From: Mesorhizobium sp. CU3
Lineage (GTDB): Bacteria > Pseudomonadota > Alphaproteobacteria > Rhizobiales > Rhizobiaceae
Reading direction: 5' to 3'
Length of the DNA stretch: 64,000 bases
Assembly: GCF_006442965.1 (NCBI RefSeq)
Contig: NZ_VFWX01000001.1
Span: 558,001 to 622,000, forward strand
Positions 16,576-29,874 of the stretch are shown here, one piece after another (position 1 is the stretch's first letter; each line of letters opens with the position of its first letter). Under the pieces are notes generated by a model. It did no database searches. It had not been told where the DNA came from and saw only the letters and a list, made by a program, of their open reading frames with translations. The position numbers were made by a program, and so were the translations under genes.

Positions 16576-16787
16576 GGGCCTGCAACGACCCATTCTCGGC
16601 ACCCTCGCCGCGAGCCGCTTGGTTGGCTTCGTCCGGTTCGCGGCTGGCGGGCCGCGCCGGGCGGTCAGGGCCGGAGGTAGGCGTGCTTGCTTCACGCCAC
16701 CTTGATACCGTCTCAGGTCAGGCTGCCTCGTTGGGCCCTGTTTCGGTGCGGGCACTGCCCGGAAAACCCCGCTCCGGCGGGGTTTTC
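16576..16787 (+). ncRNA. Candidate structured RNA of unknown family
   Basis: There is no convincing ORF in this 350-bp gap. A long-range stem closes a domain: GGGCC (16576-16580) pairs with GGCCC (16734-16738), and CAACGA (16583-16588) pairs with TCGTTG (16728-16733). Inside are GCCGCGA/TCGCGGC and GGCGTG/CACGCC hairpins. The 3' side has GGGC-ACT-GCCC and then a perfect terminator (16762-16787). I checked by eye for tmRNA, SRP RNA, RNase P and cobalamin or SAH riboswitch signatures and found none. The strand is assumed from the terminator and the neighbours, and stems alone do not prove an RNA. Confidence 0.35.
16762..16787 (+). terminator. Rho-independent terminator, possibly bidirectional
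   Basis: GAAAACCCCGC and GCGGGGTTTTC form an exact 11-bp stem with loop TCCG. Both strands carry a T-run at the stem foot. It ends either the Ldh_2 transcript or the candidate RNA. Confidence 0.85.
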
Positions 16788-16822
16788 TGCATTTGTGCGC
16801 CTGCTAGGCAAAACATGATTAG

Positions 16823-16842
16823 AAAAGTTAACTTTTGTTAAC
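16823..16842. promoter_or_regulatory. Palindrome upstream of the DoxX gene
   Basis: AAAAGTTAACTTTT is a perfect 14-bp palindrome, directly followed by a second GTTAAC. It lies 55 bases before the DoxX start in an AT-rich patch, so it is a reasonable operator or promoter-overlapping site. Confidence 0.4.
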
Positions 16843-16896
16843 TTGACTTGAGGAGAGCCGTCGGGCGTTTGCGGAATCGTCAAAAAAGGAGAGACT

Positions 16897-17349
16897 ATGT
16901 CCGCGACCACCGACACCCCCCGAGCAAGTCTGATCGTCCCGGCTCTTGGCCGCCTCTATTCGGCGCTTCACGACGCCGGCGAAACCCTGCTGCGCGCCGT
17001 AGCCGGCGGCTTCCTGGCCATTCACGGCTCGCAGAAGATCGTCAACCCGTTCGGCGCCACCGAAATGGTCGAAGGCCTAGGCTTCTATCCCGGCGTCTTC
17101 TGGTCGCCGCTGCTTGCGGCCACCGAATTCTTCGGCGGCATATTGATCGCCATCGGGCTCTTGACCCGCCCCGCCGCCTTCGCCGGCCTGATCGTGCTTC
17201 TGGTCACCGTCTGGTTCCATTGGGTCACCATGGGCCAGGGTTTTTCCGGCGCGGAAAAGTCGCTGCTGTGGGCCGCGATCCTGGCCTTCTTCGTCATCCG
17301 CGGCGGCAACCGCCAATCGGTCGACGCGCGCATAGGCAGGGCTTTCTAA
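16897..17349 (+). CDS. DoxX-family membrane protein (150 aa)
   Basis: This small inner-membrane protein has four hydrophobic segments (AVAGGFLAIHG, WSPLLAATEFFGGILIAIG, LIVLLVTVWFHW, LLWAAILAFFVI) and the family landmarks RAVAGGFLAIHGSQK and LEFFGG-like TEFFGG. DoxX proteins are linked to redox or thiol stress in some bacteria, but the role here is unknown. ATG 16897 has GGAGAGA 2-8 bases upstream. It is monocistronic, with a terminator 27 bases after the stop. Confidence 0.88.
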   Translation: MSATTDTPRASLIVPALGRLYSALHDAGETLLRAVAGGFLAIHGSQKIVNPFGATEMVEGLGFYPGVFWSPLLAATEFFGGILIAIGLLTRPAAFAGLIVLLVTVWFHWVTMGQGFSGAEKSLLWAAILAFFVIRGGNRQSVDARIGRAF

Positions 17350-17375
17350 GCTACTTTTGCCTGCACACAATTCAC

Positions 17376-17403
17376 GCGACCGGCGACCTCCGGTCGCTCT
17401 TTG
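17376..17403 (+). terminator. Terminator after the DoxX gene
   Basis: GCGACCGG and CCGGTCGC form an 8-bp stem with a six-base loop, followed by TCTTT. Confidence 0.75.
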
Positions 17404-17464
17404 CCTTTGGCGAAAAACGGATTAAGACACGGCCTCAGCCAAGCATTCGCGCGCGGAGCCAGTC

Positions 17465-18448
17465 ATGACCGAAATCCTGCAGACCCCAAAGCTCGTCGTC
17501 GTCTTCGGCGGCTCGGGTTTCGTCGGTCGCCATGTCGTGCGGGCGCTGGCCAAGCGCGGCTACCGCATCCGGGTCGCCTGCCGGCGGCCCGACCTCGCCG
17601 GCCACGTGCAGCCGCTCGGCAATGTCGGCCAGATCCAGCCGGTGCAGGCCAATGTGCGTATGCGCTGGTCGGTCGACCGCGCCGTGCAAGGCGCCGACCA
17701 TGTCGTCAATCTCGTCGCCATCCTGCACGAGACCGGACGGCAGAAATTCAACACCGTTCATGACTTCGGCGCCCGTGCCGTCGCCGAGGCGGCACGCTCC
17801 GTCGGCGCCGGCCTCACCCACGTCTCGGCGCTCGGCGCCGACGAGAACTCGCCATCGGTGTATGCGCGCACCAAGGCTGCCGGCGAGAAGGCGGTGTTCG
17901 AGACGATCGCCGACGCCGTCATTTTCCGGCCGTCGATCAATTTCGGGCCGGAGGACGGCTTCTTCAACCGTTTCGCCAACATGGCGCGCTTCTCGCCGGT
18001 ATTGCCGCTGATCGGCGGCGGCCAGAACAAGTTCCAGCCGGTCTATGTCGGCGACGTCGCCGAGGCGGTGGCCCGCTCCGTGGACGGCAACATCAACGGC
18101 GGCCAAATCTACGAGCTCGGCGGCCCGCAGGTGCTGACCTTCAAGGAATGCATGCAAGAACTACTCACCGTCATCGAGCGCCGCCGCCTGCTGGTGCCGG
18201 TGCCGTTCTGGATGGCGAACATCCAGGCTTCGATCCTGCAGCTTTTGCCCAGCCCGCTGCTGACCAAGGACCAGGTGGAGCAACTGCGCGAGCACAACAT
18301 CGTCACTGACGAGGCCGCCAAGGCGGGCAGGACGCTGACCGGCCTTGGCATCCAGCCGCAGGCTCTCGCGACGATCCTGCCCAGCTATCTGTGGCGCTTC
18401 CGCGCCGCCGGCCAGTTCCAGCAGCGCCGGCCGCTCGCCGACCGGTAA
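17465..18448 (+). CDS. NDUFA9-like NAD(P)-binding protein (327 aa)
   Basis: This is an extended-SDR-like Rossmann protein: VVFGGSGFVGRHVVRALAKRGY (about 12-33) binds the nucleotide, then VVNLVAIL, HVSALGAD, YARTKAAGEKAV and FRPSINFGPEDGFFNRFA. It matches the 'complex I NDUFA9 subunit family' of alphaproteobacteria, related to the 39-kDa accessory subunit of mitochondrial complex I. The YxxxK pair is replaced by YARTK, which keeps Tyr and Lys. Whether it serves respiratory complex I or quinone-linked metabolism in bacteria is not settled. It is convergent with the P450 gene, 9 bases apart. Confidence 0.88.
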   Translation: MTEILQTPKLVVVFGGSGFVGRHVVRALAKRGYRIRVACRRPDLAGHVQPLGNVGQIQPVQANVRMRWSVDRAVQGADHVVNLVAILHETGRQKFNTVHDFGARAVAEAARSVGAGLTHVSALGADENSPSVYARTKAAGEKAVFETIADAVIFRPSINFGPEDGFFNRFANMARFSPVLPLIGGGQNKFQPVYVGDVAEAVARSVDGNINGGQIYELGGPQVLTFKECMQELLTVIERRRLLVPVPFWMANIQASILQLLPSPLLTKDQVEQLREHNIVTDEAAKAGRTLTGLGIQPQALATILPSYLWRFRAAGQFQQRRPLADR

Positions 18449-18457
18449 TCAAGACAC

Positions 18458-19828
18458 TCAGGTTCTGCGCGAGACCTGCATCGGCAGGCCGCCCTGCGGC
18501 TGCGTCGTCAGCTTCTGCACCGGCCATGGCTTGGTGTCTGAGGTGACGTCGAAGCGGAAGCGCGACAACAGGATCGCCAGCGCGATAATTGCTTCCTGCA
18601 TGGCGAAACTGGCGCCGATGCAGACGCGCGGCCCGGCGCCGAAGGGCAGATATTGGAAGCGGTCGATCTTGTCGCGGTTCCCCGGATGGAAGCGCTCCGG
18701 CATGAAGGCGTCCGGCCTGTCCCACAATTTGCGATGGCGGTGCACGACCCAGGGCATGACCAGCACGGCGGCATATTTCGGCAGATAAAGACCGTTCCAG
18801 GTCTCGGGCTCGATCGGCTCGCGGTTGATCGAGGGCGCCGGCGGATAGAGCCGCAGCGCCTCCTCGAAAGCGGCGCGGGTGAACGGCATGGCGTCCAGCC
18901 ATTTTGTCGGATCCGGCTCGCGTGCCAGCACGGCGTCGATCTCCTGCTCGACCTTGTCGCGCTCCCAGGGCGCTTCGGCGAGACAGTAGATGGTCCAGCC
19001 CAGCGCGCGGGCCGTCGTCTCATGGCCGGCGCCGATGAAGGTGATGATGTTGTCCTCGACCTCGGCGCGGGTCAGTCCGTCCGGCCCTTCGGCCTTGAGC
19101 AGCAGCGTCAGGAAATCCTGCGGCACGCCGTCGGGATCGCGCTTCATGCGCTCCTCGCGCATCTTGACCGTGCCGGCGACGATGGCGCGGAAATAGGCCA
19201 TGGTCTTGCGGCCGCGGATGCGGGTCAGCCTGGGCAGCCATTCCGGGGCGCGCAACAGGTCGAGCGGGTCGACGCGACCCATGGTCTCGAACAGCCGGTC
19301 GATCTCCTTGGCGAAGCTGCCCGGCTCGCCGGCGATCTCGCCGGAAAACAACGTCTCGGCCAGGATGTCGTAGGTGAGCAGCGTCATGTCATGGGCGACG
19401 TCGGTGGTGCCGCCGGACTCATAGCGGGTGACGAAGTCCTGCGTGCGCCTCAGCATCGGGGCGGCGAAGCCGAAGATATGGCGCGGCGTGAACACAGGTG
19501 CCATGGCCTTGCGCGAGCGCTTCCACACTTCGCCCTCGGCGGTGAGCAGCCCGTCGCGCAGGATCGGCCGCAAGATCAGTTGGCGCACCGTCGCCATCTT
19601 GTAATTCCGGGCGTTGTCGATCAGCACGTGGCGGATAAGACCCGGATCGTTGGCGACGATCAGATGTCCGCCGACGCCATTCGCCGATATCCAGGGTTCG
19701 TTATAGGTGTGCTCGCCCCACAGTTCGAGCGGGTTGCGATAGACGATGCGCATCATCTCCAGCGTCGAGGGCGGCTGGGTGCGCGGCTTGGGCGCCGGCG
19801 GCACGAAAGGGGCGGGCTTGGTGTCCAT
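18458..19828 (-). CDS. Cytochrome P450 (456 aa)
   Basis: The defining parts are present: I-helix oxygen-activation motif FIGAGHETTA, K-helix ExxR in FEEALRLYPPAPS, PERF-type MPERFHPGNR, and the heme loop FGAGPRVCIGASFAMQE with the thiolate Cys. There is no signal or membrane anchor, so it is a soluble bacterial P450. ATG 19828 is chosen over a longer frame and over ATG 19834 because GGAG stands 7 bases upstream. No ferredoxin or ferredoxin reductase gene is adjacent, so redox partners must come from elsewhere. The substrate is unknown. It is divergent from an FMN reductase gene, which could be coincidental. Confidence 0.93.
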   Translation of the reverse strand: MDTKPAPFVPPAPKPRTQPPSTLEMMRIVYRNPLELWGEHTYNEPWISANGVGGHLIVANDPGLIRHVLIDNARNYKMATVRQLILRPILRDGLLTAEGEVWKRSRKAMAPVFTPRHIFGFAAPMLRRTQDFVTRYESGGTTDVAHDMTLLTYDILAETLFSGEIAGEPGSFAKEIDRLFETMGRVDPLDLLRAPEWLPRLTRIRGRKTMAYFRAIVAGTVKMREERMKRDPDGVPQDFLTLLLKAEGPDGLTRAEVEDNIITFIGAGHETTARALGWTIYCLAEAPWERDKVEQEIDAVLAREPDPTKWLDAMPFTRAAFEEALRLYPPAPSINREPIEPETWNGLYLPKYAAVLVMPWVVHRHRKLWDRPDAFMPERFHPGNRDKIDRFQYLPFGAGPRVCIGASFAMQEAIIALAILLSRFRFDVTSDTKPWPVQKLTTQPQGGLPMQVSRRT

Positions 19829-20008
19829 GAGCATGCTCCGCTGCAGGCATGAATGTAGTGCCGGCCAAACCCGGCGTCCATGCGACCGAGCGGCAGGCTG
19901 CAATGGAGGGCCCTCGCCGGAAAGTGACCGGCGTCGGCCCATACAAGCTTGTTGCCGGCGTCCGCTTACTTTAGTCACCAACGGATACCGTCAACGAAGG
20001 AGCCACAT

Positions 20009-24411
<4,403 letters not shown>

Positions 24412-24524
24412 TACCTCCGTATTGGCAAGGAAAGTGGCGTTTCGAAGGACCCGGCAGAATGACCGGCCAAGCGCTCCGATCGCCACTCTTCGCGCAATAG
24501 CCACTGTCCGGTGTCGGCGGACCA

Positions 24525-24623
24525 ATGTCCACACTTCCGGGACACCACGTCCTGTCGCTCGTCATCGGCGCCTTCGTCACCGGCACAGCGGCACTTGGCG
24601 GCAAGCAGTGCCATGACGAGTAA
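24525..24623 (+). CDS. Possible small membrane/secreted peptide (32 aa)
   Basis: The ORF encodes a peptide with a hydrophobic centre (VLSLVIGAFVTGTAALGG) ending in KQCHDE. It is followed 40 bases later by a hairpin resembling a terminator. The ribosome-binding site is weak (GGCGGA). It fills part of the 24412-24877 gap, which is otherwise empty apart from the promoter region of the autotransporter. Confidence 0.25.
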   Translation: MSTLPGHHVLSLVIGAFVTGTAALGGKQCHDE

Positions 24624-24662
24624 GCCGCCCGGTTTGCCGGCAGTGCCCCCGCATTGAAGACA

Positions 24663-24687
24663 AAAGCCCAGCCGTGAGTTGGGCTTT
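24663..24687. terminator. Hairpin between the hydrolase and autotransporter genes
   Basis: AAAGCCCA and TGGGCTTT form an 8-bp stem with a 9-base loop. T-rich sequence flanks both sides, so direction is unclear. Confidence 0.5.
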
Positions 24688-24877
24688 ACTCAGTCCTGCT
24701 TGTCGCGCCAAAGCTGTCGGACAATCCAAGACGGGTGGTTGCCGGTAATCGCCTGGTTGGCCTGGCCGGGCGCCCTCTGACTTTTTCTGGCACGACTTTG
24801 CGTTTGTCTAATATCTTGCTGGTTTCGATAATAGTTTGGGCTATCTGGATGATCCCTGTCAGCATGGAGACAGGGTC

Positions 24878-27800
24878 TTGCCGAACACCGCCACTTCCAT
24901 CCTTTTTCGCTCGCTCATGGCATGCACGGCGCTGGTTGCCGTGCAGTCGCAGGCGAGAGCCGCCGACATCATGGTCAGCGACGCGGCCAGCCTCTCCAGC
25001 GCGATCAGCAATGCCTCGAGCGGCGACCGTATCATTCTGCAGAACGACATCGCGCTCGGCACGACGCTGCTGCCGCCGGTCCTGACCAATGTGTCCATCG
25101 ACGGCCAGGGTCATACGATCGACGCGCAAGGCAACAACCGCATCTTCTTCCTCGACAGCAAGGATGCCGTGCCGGCCGTCTCGATCGAGAATGTGACGCT
25201 GAAAGGCGGCGCGGCCAAGGGCGGCGACGGCGGCAATGGCAATGGCGCCAGCTATGACGGCGGTGGCGCGGGCGGCGGCGGCGGCATGGGCGCCGGCGGT
25301 GCGATCTTCGTCAACAACGGTTCCCTTACCATCGCCAATGTGGACTTCGCCGACAACAGCGCCACCGGCGGCAATGGCGGCGTTCGCGTGCCGGGCGGTG
25401 GAACATCGGGCGGCGGTGGCGGCGGCGGACTGGGCGGTGGCGGTGGCGGCGGCGGTCAAAGCACGGGCGGCGGCGGCGGCGGTTACAGCGGAGGCGGCGG
25501 CGCTCCCGTGGCCCTTTATGGCAGCCCGCCGTCCGTTGGCGGCACCGGGCCGGGCGGCGATGGCGGCTCCAACGGAGCCGGCCAGGGCGGCGGCATCAAT
25601 GGGGGCGCCGGCCCCAATGGCGGCGGCGGCGGCCTGCCGACCGGCATGGGCGGCAACCCCAACAGCGACGGCACGGAAGGCGGCGGTGGCGGCGGCGCGT
25701 CGGACGGCGGCCGTGCCGGCAACGGCGGCGACTTCGGCGGCGGCGGCGGCGACACCACCAGCTTCGGGACCGCGGGCAGCGGCGGCTTCGGCGGCGGCGG
25801 CGGCGGCATGGGCGCGTGGGGCAACGGCGGCAATGGCGGTTTCGGCGGCGGCGCCGGCGGCGGGTATGGCTACATGCGCGGTCCAGGCACGCCCGGCATC
25901 GGTGGCGGCTACGCCTACCAGTCGGGCGGCGGCGGAGCTGGTTTCGGCGGCGCGGTTTTCGTGCGCTCCGGCGCGTCCATCACCATTGCCGACGGCTCGT
26001 TCGAAGGCGGCTCGGCAACGGCCGGCGGCGGTTACACGGCCGGCGCAAGCGCCGGCAGCGATCTCTTCCTGATGTCGGGCACCGTGACCACCTTCAACCC
26101 GACCGGCACACTGACCATCAACGGCACGATCGCCGACGACAGCCAGTCCAGCCTGCCGACCGGCCAGAGCTACGGCGCCGGCTGCGCGGTCGGCCCGGGT
26201 TGCGGCGCGGCGATCGCGATCACCGGCGGCACGGTGGTGCTGAACGGCGCCAACACTTTCTCTGGCGGCATGTCCGTCCAGAGCCGGGTCCGTCTCGGCA
26301 ACAGCAGCGCGGCCGGCACGGGCGCCATCACGTCGCTCGGTGCGACCATCGATTATGCCGACGGCATCAGCGTGGCCAATCCGATCGAGCTCGACGCCGA
26401 CGGCACCAAGCTCAATGTCGACAGCGGCTCGGCCGAACAGTCGGGAGCGATTTCCGAATCCGGCGGTTCGTTCTCGCTGGACAAGACCGGCAACGGCGCG
26501 CTGACGCTTTCGGGCGCGAACACCTATTCGGGCGGCACGCTGGTCAGCGCCGGCACGATCGTCGTCGGCGCCGACACAATCGGCAGCCATGGCGCAATTG
26601 TGTCCTCCGCGCTCGGCACGGGCGATGTCACACTTGATGGCGGCACCTTGCAGGCCGGCGGCTCCTATACCGTCGCCAACGACATCGCGGTTACCGCCAA
26701 AGGCGCTTCGATCGACAACAACGGCAATGTCTTCACGCTGACCGGTACCATTACCGACGGCACGACCGGCGGCGGCACGTTGACCTTTCTGGGTGCGGGA
26801 ACGACCGAGCTTACCGGCGCCAACACCTATTCGGGTGGCAGCCGGATCAGCGCGGGCACGGTCGTCGTCGACACTGATACGGTCGGCAGCCATGGCGCGA
26901 TCGTGTCCTCGGCACTCGGCACGGGCGGCGTCACACTTGACGGCGCCACCTTGCAAGCGGGCGGCTCCTACACCGTCGCCAACGATATCGCGGTGAGCGC
27001 CAAGGGCGCTTCGATCGACAACAACGGCAACGCCTTCACGCTGTCGGGCACCGTGACCGACGGCACGACCGGCGGCGGCATGCTGACCTTCCTGGGTACG
27101 GGGACAACCGAGCTTACCGGCGCCAACACCTATTCGGGTGGCAGCCTGATCAGTGCGGGCACGATCGTCGTCGGCGTCGATACAATCGGCAGCCATGGCG
27201 CGATCGTGTCCTCGGCACTCGGCACCGGCACTGTGACGCTGGACGGCGCCACCTTGCAGGCGGGCGGCTCCTACACTGTCGACAACGATATCGCGGTCAG
27301 CGCCAAGGGCTCGTCGATCGACAATGACGGCAACGCTTTCACGCTGACCGGCACAATAACCGACGGCACGACCGGCGGCGGCACGCTGACCTTCCTCGGC
27401 TCGGGGACCACCGATCTCGCCGGCGCCAACACCTATACCGGCGCGACCTATATCGATAGCGGCGCCACCCTGGCGATCAAAGGCGGCGGCTCGATCGCTT
27501 CTTCGGCGATGATCAGCTTCGGCCAGGGCGGCGGAACGCTCGACATCTCGCAGGCCAACAGCGGCGCCAGCGTTACCGAGGTCAGCGACATTGCCGGGAA
27601 CTCGACGATCGCGCTTGGCGCGAAGACCCTTACCATAACCCGCGATTCACTGTTCGCCGGCGTCATCCAAGACGGCGGCCTTGGCAACGGGACAGGCGGC
27701 AGCCTGGTGGTCGCCGACGGCGCTTCGCTGGAGCTACGCGGCGCGAACAGCTTCACCGGCTCGACCAGGATCCAGGACGGCGGCGAGCTCCAGCTCTCCG

Positions 27801-29710
27801 ATGAAGGCAGTCTGGCGGCATCGAGCGAGGTCGCAGCCGACGGTGTCCTCGATATCTCGGCCAGCACCGCGACGGCGGGCGTATCGGTCAAATCGCTGAC
27901 CGGCGGCGGCGCCGTCTATCTCGGCGACATCGAACTGCACATCACGAATGCGAATGGCGCTTTCGACGGGTCGATCAGCGATTGCGGCACAGATGGAACG
28001 AGTTGCGCCTCGATCCAGTCGGGCGGCGGGCTGACGCTCGAAAGCGGCACGCTGACGCTGAACGGCGTCAACACCTATACTGGCGAGACCACGGTCAGCG
28101 GCGGCAAGCTCATCATCGGCGACGACAGCCATGCCGGCGCAAGCCTCGCCAGCGCCGTGACGGTCGGCAATGGCGGTAGCCTTGGCGGCATCGGCACGAT
28201 CAGTGGCCTGACCGTCAACCAAGGCGGCGCCGTCGGCCCTGGCAATTCAATCGGCACGCTGACCGTCACCGGTGACGTGACGCTGGCGGCGGGATCGATC
28301 TTCGCGGTCGAGATCGCAGGCAACGGATCGAGCGACAGGATCGCGGCCGATGGCAAGGCGACGCTTGGCGGCGGCCAGGTCGAAGTGAGGGCGCTGGACA
28401 GCCGGACCAGCTACAAGACGGGCCAGACCTACACGATCCTGACCGCCACCGGCGGCATCGACGGCAGCTTCGATCCGACCGTGCTGTCGAAGTCGGCCTT
28501 CCTCTCCGCCCAGCTTTCGCAGGACGCCAACAGCGTCGACCTCACGATCGCGAGGACGAAAGACGCGTCCTTCGCGTCCATTGCCGACAGCCCGAACGGC
28601 AAGCAGACAGGGGCCGCGCTGGACACGCTGGAGCAGAGCGGCCCTTCCCTGGTGCTCTACAACAAGCTTCTGTCGCTGTCGGCCGACGAGGGGGGCGCCG
28701 CATTCGACCAGCTGTCGGGCGAAATCCACGGCTCGACCGTCAGCGGGTTGATCACCGACAGCCAGAAGCTGCGCGATGCTATCGGAAGCCGGCTGGATGC
28801 GGCGTTCAATGGCACCAGCCCCGCGCCGTTGCCGATTATGGCCTATGGCGACGACGCCTCGCTGACGACGGCGGCTATCCCCACCGAACGCTTCGCCGCC
28901 TGGGGTTCTGCTTTCGGCTCCTGGGGCAGCATCGACGGCGACGGCAATACGGCCAAGCTCTCGCATTCGACCGGTGGCTTGGTTACCGGTGCCGACGGTT
29001 TCGTCACCGACGACTGGCTGCTCGGCATGCTTGCCGGCTACAGCCATTCCAGCTTCAAGACCGATCGCGGCGACAGCTCGGCTTCGAGCGACAACTATCA
29101 CCTGGGCGTCTATGGCGGCGCCGAATGGGGCGCACTCGCCTTGCGTACTGGCCTCGCCTACAGCTGGAGCAAGATCGATACCGGCCGCTCCGTGGCCTTC
29201 CCCGACTTCGCCGACAATCTGAGCGGCAGCTACCGAGCCGGCACGACCCAGGTCTTCGGCGAACTCGGCTACACGATCAAGGCGGGCGGCATTGCGCTGG
29301 AGCCGTTCGCCAACCTTGCCTATGTCGATCTCGACACCGATGGTTTCAGCGAACATGGCGGCGCCGCCGCGCTGAACGTCGAAGGCGGCTCCAACGACGT
29401 TACCTTCACCACGCTGGGCTTACGCGCTTCCGGTGATTTCGATCTCGGCGGCCTGAGGGCCACGGGGCACGGCACGATCGGCTGGCTGCATGCCTATGGC
29501 GACACCGCGCCAGCGATCACCCAGGCATTCGAGGGCTCCGCTTCCTTCACCGTCACCGGCGCGCCTATCGCCAGCGACAGCGCCATACTGGAGGCCGGAC
29601 TGGACTTTGCCATCACTCCCGCTGCAAGGCTTGGCATCACCTACAACGGCCAGGTCGCACGGGAGACCCGCAACCACGCCTTCCGGGCCGATCTGGACAT
29701 CAAATTCTGA
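24878..29710 (+). CDS. Giant type V autotransporter with glycine-rich passenger (about 1610 aa)
   Basis: This is a surface protein exported by Sec and an outer-membrane barrel. The start is not obvious: TTG 24878 with GGAG 8 bases upstream gives a clean signal peptide (hydrophobic SLMACTALVAV, cleavage after SQARA). An in-frame TTG at 24836 is the alternative. About residues 110-388 are extremely Gly-rich, with GGGGG runs and GG-N/D repeats. Residues 548-850 hold three 101-residue repeats, followed by autotransporter-associated strand repeats (GANTYSGGT, GVNTYTGETTVSGGKLIIG) of a beta-helical passenger. The barrel spans about 1336-1610 and ends in the insertion signal ...DLDIKF. No protease or adhesion motif stands out, so the function is unknown, probably adhesion or biofilm. 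Confidence 0.9.
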   Translation: MPNTATSILFRSLMACTALVAVQSQARAADIMVSDAASLSSAISNASSGDRIILQNDIALGTTLLPPVLTNVSIDGQGHTIDAQGNNRIFFLDSKDAVPAVSIENVTLKGGAAKGGDGGNGNGASYDGGGAGGGGGMGAGGAIFVNNGSLTIANVDFADNSATGGNGGVRVPGGGTSGGGGGGGLGGGGGGGGQSTGGGGGGYSGGGGAPVALYGSPPSVGGTGPGGDGGSNGAGQGGGINGGAGPNGGGGGLPTGMGGNPNSDGTEGGGGGGASDGGRAGNGGDFGGGGGDTTSFGTAGSGGFGGGGGGMGAWGNGGNGGFGGGAGGGYGYMRGPGTPGIGGGYAYQSGGGGAGFGGAVFVRSGASITIADGSFEGGSATAGGGYTAGASAGSDLFLMSGTVTTFNPTGTLTINGTIADDSQSSLPTGQSYGAGCAVGPGCGAAIAITGGTVVLNGANTFSGGMSVQSRVRLGNSSAAGTGAITSLGATIDYADGISVANPIELDADGTKLNVDSGSAEQSGAISESGGSFSLDKTGNGALTLSGANTYSGGTLVSAGTIVVGADTIGSHGAIVSSALGTGDVTLDGGTLQAGGSYTVANDIAVTAKGASIDNNGNVFTLTGTITDGTTGGGTLTFLGAGTTELTGANTYSGGSRISAGTVVVDTDTVGSHGAIVSSALGTGGVTLDGATLQAGGSYTVANDIAVSAKGASIDNNGNAFTLSGTVTDGTTGGGMLTFLGTGTTELTGANTYSGGSLISAGTIVVGVDTIGSHGAIVSSALGTGTVTLDGATLQAGGSYTVDNDIAVSAKGSSIDNDGNAFTLTGTITDGTTGGGTLTFLGSGTTDLAGANTYTGATYIDSGATLAIKGGGSIASSAMISFGQGGGTLDISQANSGASVTEVSDIAGNSTIALGAKTLTITRDSLFAGVIQDGGLGNGTGGSLVVADGASLELRGANSFTGSTRIQDGGELQLSDEGSLAASSEVAADGVLDISASTATAGVSVKSLTGGGAVYLGDIELHITNANGAFDGSISDCGTDGTSCASIQSGGGLTLESGTLTLNGVNTYTGETTVSGGKLIIGDDSHAGASLASAVTVGNGGSLGGIGTISGLTVNQGGAVGPGNSIGTLTVTGDVTLAAGSIFAVEIAGNGSSDRIAADGKATLGGGQVEVRALDSRTSYKTGQTYTILTATGGIDGSFDPTVLSKSAFLSAQLSQDANSVDLTIARTKDASFASIADSPNGKQTGAALDTLEQSGPSLVLYNKLLSLSADEGGAAFDQLSGEIHGSTVSGLITDSQKLRDAIGSRLDAAFNGTSPAPLPIMAYGDDASLTTAAIPTERFAAWGSAFGSWGSIDGDGNTAKLSHSTGGLVTGADGFVTDDWLLGMLAGYSHSSFKTDRGDSSASSDNYHLGVYGGAEWGALALRTGLAYSWSKIDTGRSVAFPDFADNLSGSYRAGTTQVFGELGYTIKAGGIALEPFANLAYVDLDTDGFSEHGGAAALNVEGGSNDVTFTTLGLRASGDFDLGGLRATGHGTIGWLHAYGDTAPAITQAFEGSASFTVTGAPIASDSAILEAGLDFAITPAARLGITYNGQVARETRNHAFRADLDIKF
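26521..27429 (+). repeat. Three tandem 303-bp repeats inside the autotransporter
   Basis: The marker CACCTAT recurs at 26521, 26824, 27127 and 27430, exactly 303 bases apart. Each unit encodes 101 residues with shared blocks (IGSHGAIVSSALGTG, LQAGGSYTV, DGTTGGG). The units are nearly identical at the DNA level, implying recent duplication or homogenisation. Confidence 0.95.
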
Positions 29711-29738
29711 CAGCCGGGCGCAAACCCGCGCTCACAAG

Positions 29739-29765
29739 AAAGCCCGGCTCGCGCCGGGCTTTCGA
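29739..29765 (+). terminator. Terminator of the autotransporter gene
   Basis: AAAGCCCGG and CCGGGCTTT form a 9-bp stem with a six-base loop, starting 28 bases after the stop. Confidence 0.8.
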
Positions 29766-29825
29766 TTCCGATACGTCAGCCGACAACCATCTTGCAGAGG
29801 GTCGCGGGTAGGCCGACGACCTTGT

Positions 29826-29873
29826 GTCGGAAGGTTGCGGACAGGCCGACAACCTTCCGTCGGAAGGTTGCGG
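29826..29873 (-). terminator. Direct repeat and hairpin after pntB
   Basis: GTCGGAAGGTTGCGG occurs at 29826 and 29859. AACCTTCCG-T-CGGAAGGTT (29851-29869) is a perfect palindrome around one base. It lies just beyond the pntB stop and probably ends that transcript. Related GCCGACAACC-type copies nearby (29779 onward) suggest a small local repeat array. Confidence 0.5.
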
Positions 29874-29874
29874 C

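Noticed and set aside
16563..16841. 92-codon ORF in the gap before DoxX
   Set aside because: It runs through a perfect terminator hairpin, has no ribosome-binding site and no recognisable protein features. A structured RNA or non-coding DNA fits better.
24686..27196. 836-codon ORF on the minus strand opposite the autotransporter
   Set aside because: It mirrors the GGC-rich codons of the glycine-rich passenger and strand repeats, has an Ala/Gly/Arg composition without motifs, and the plus-strand gene has signal peptide, repeats and barrel.
26521..27429. Tandem repeats considered as a CRISPR array
   Set aside because: The units are 303 bases, contiguous, coding and without spacers. No cas gene is in the window.
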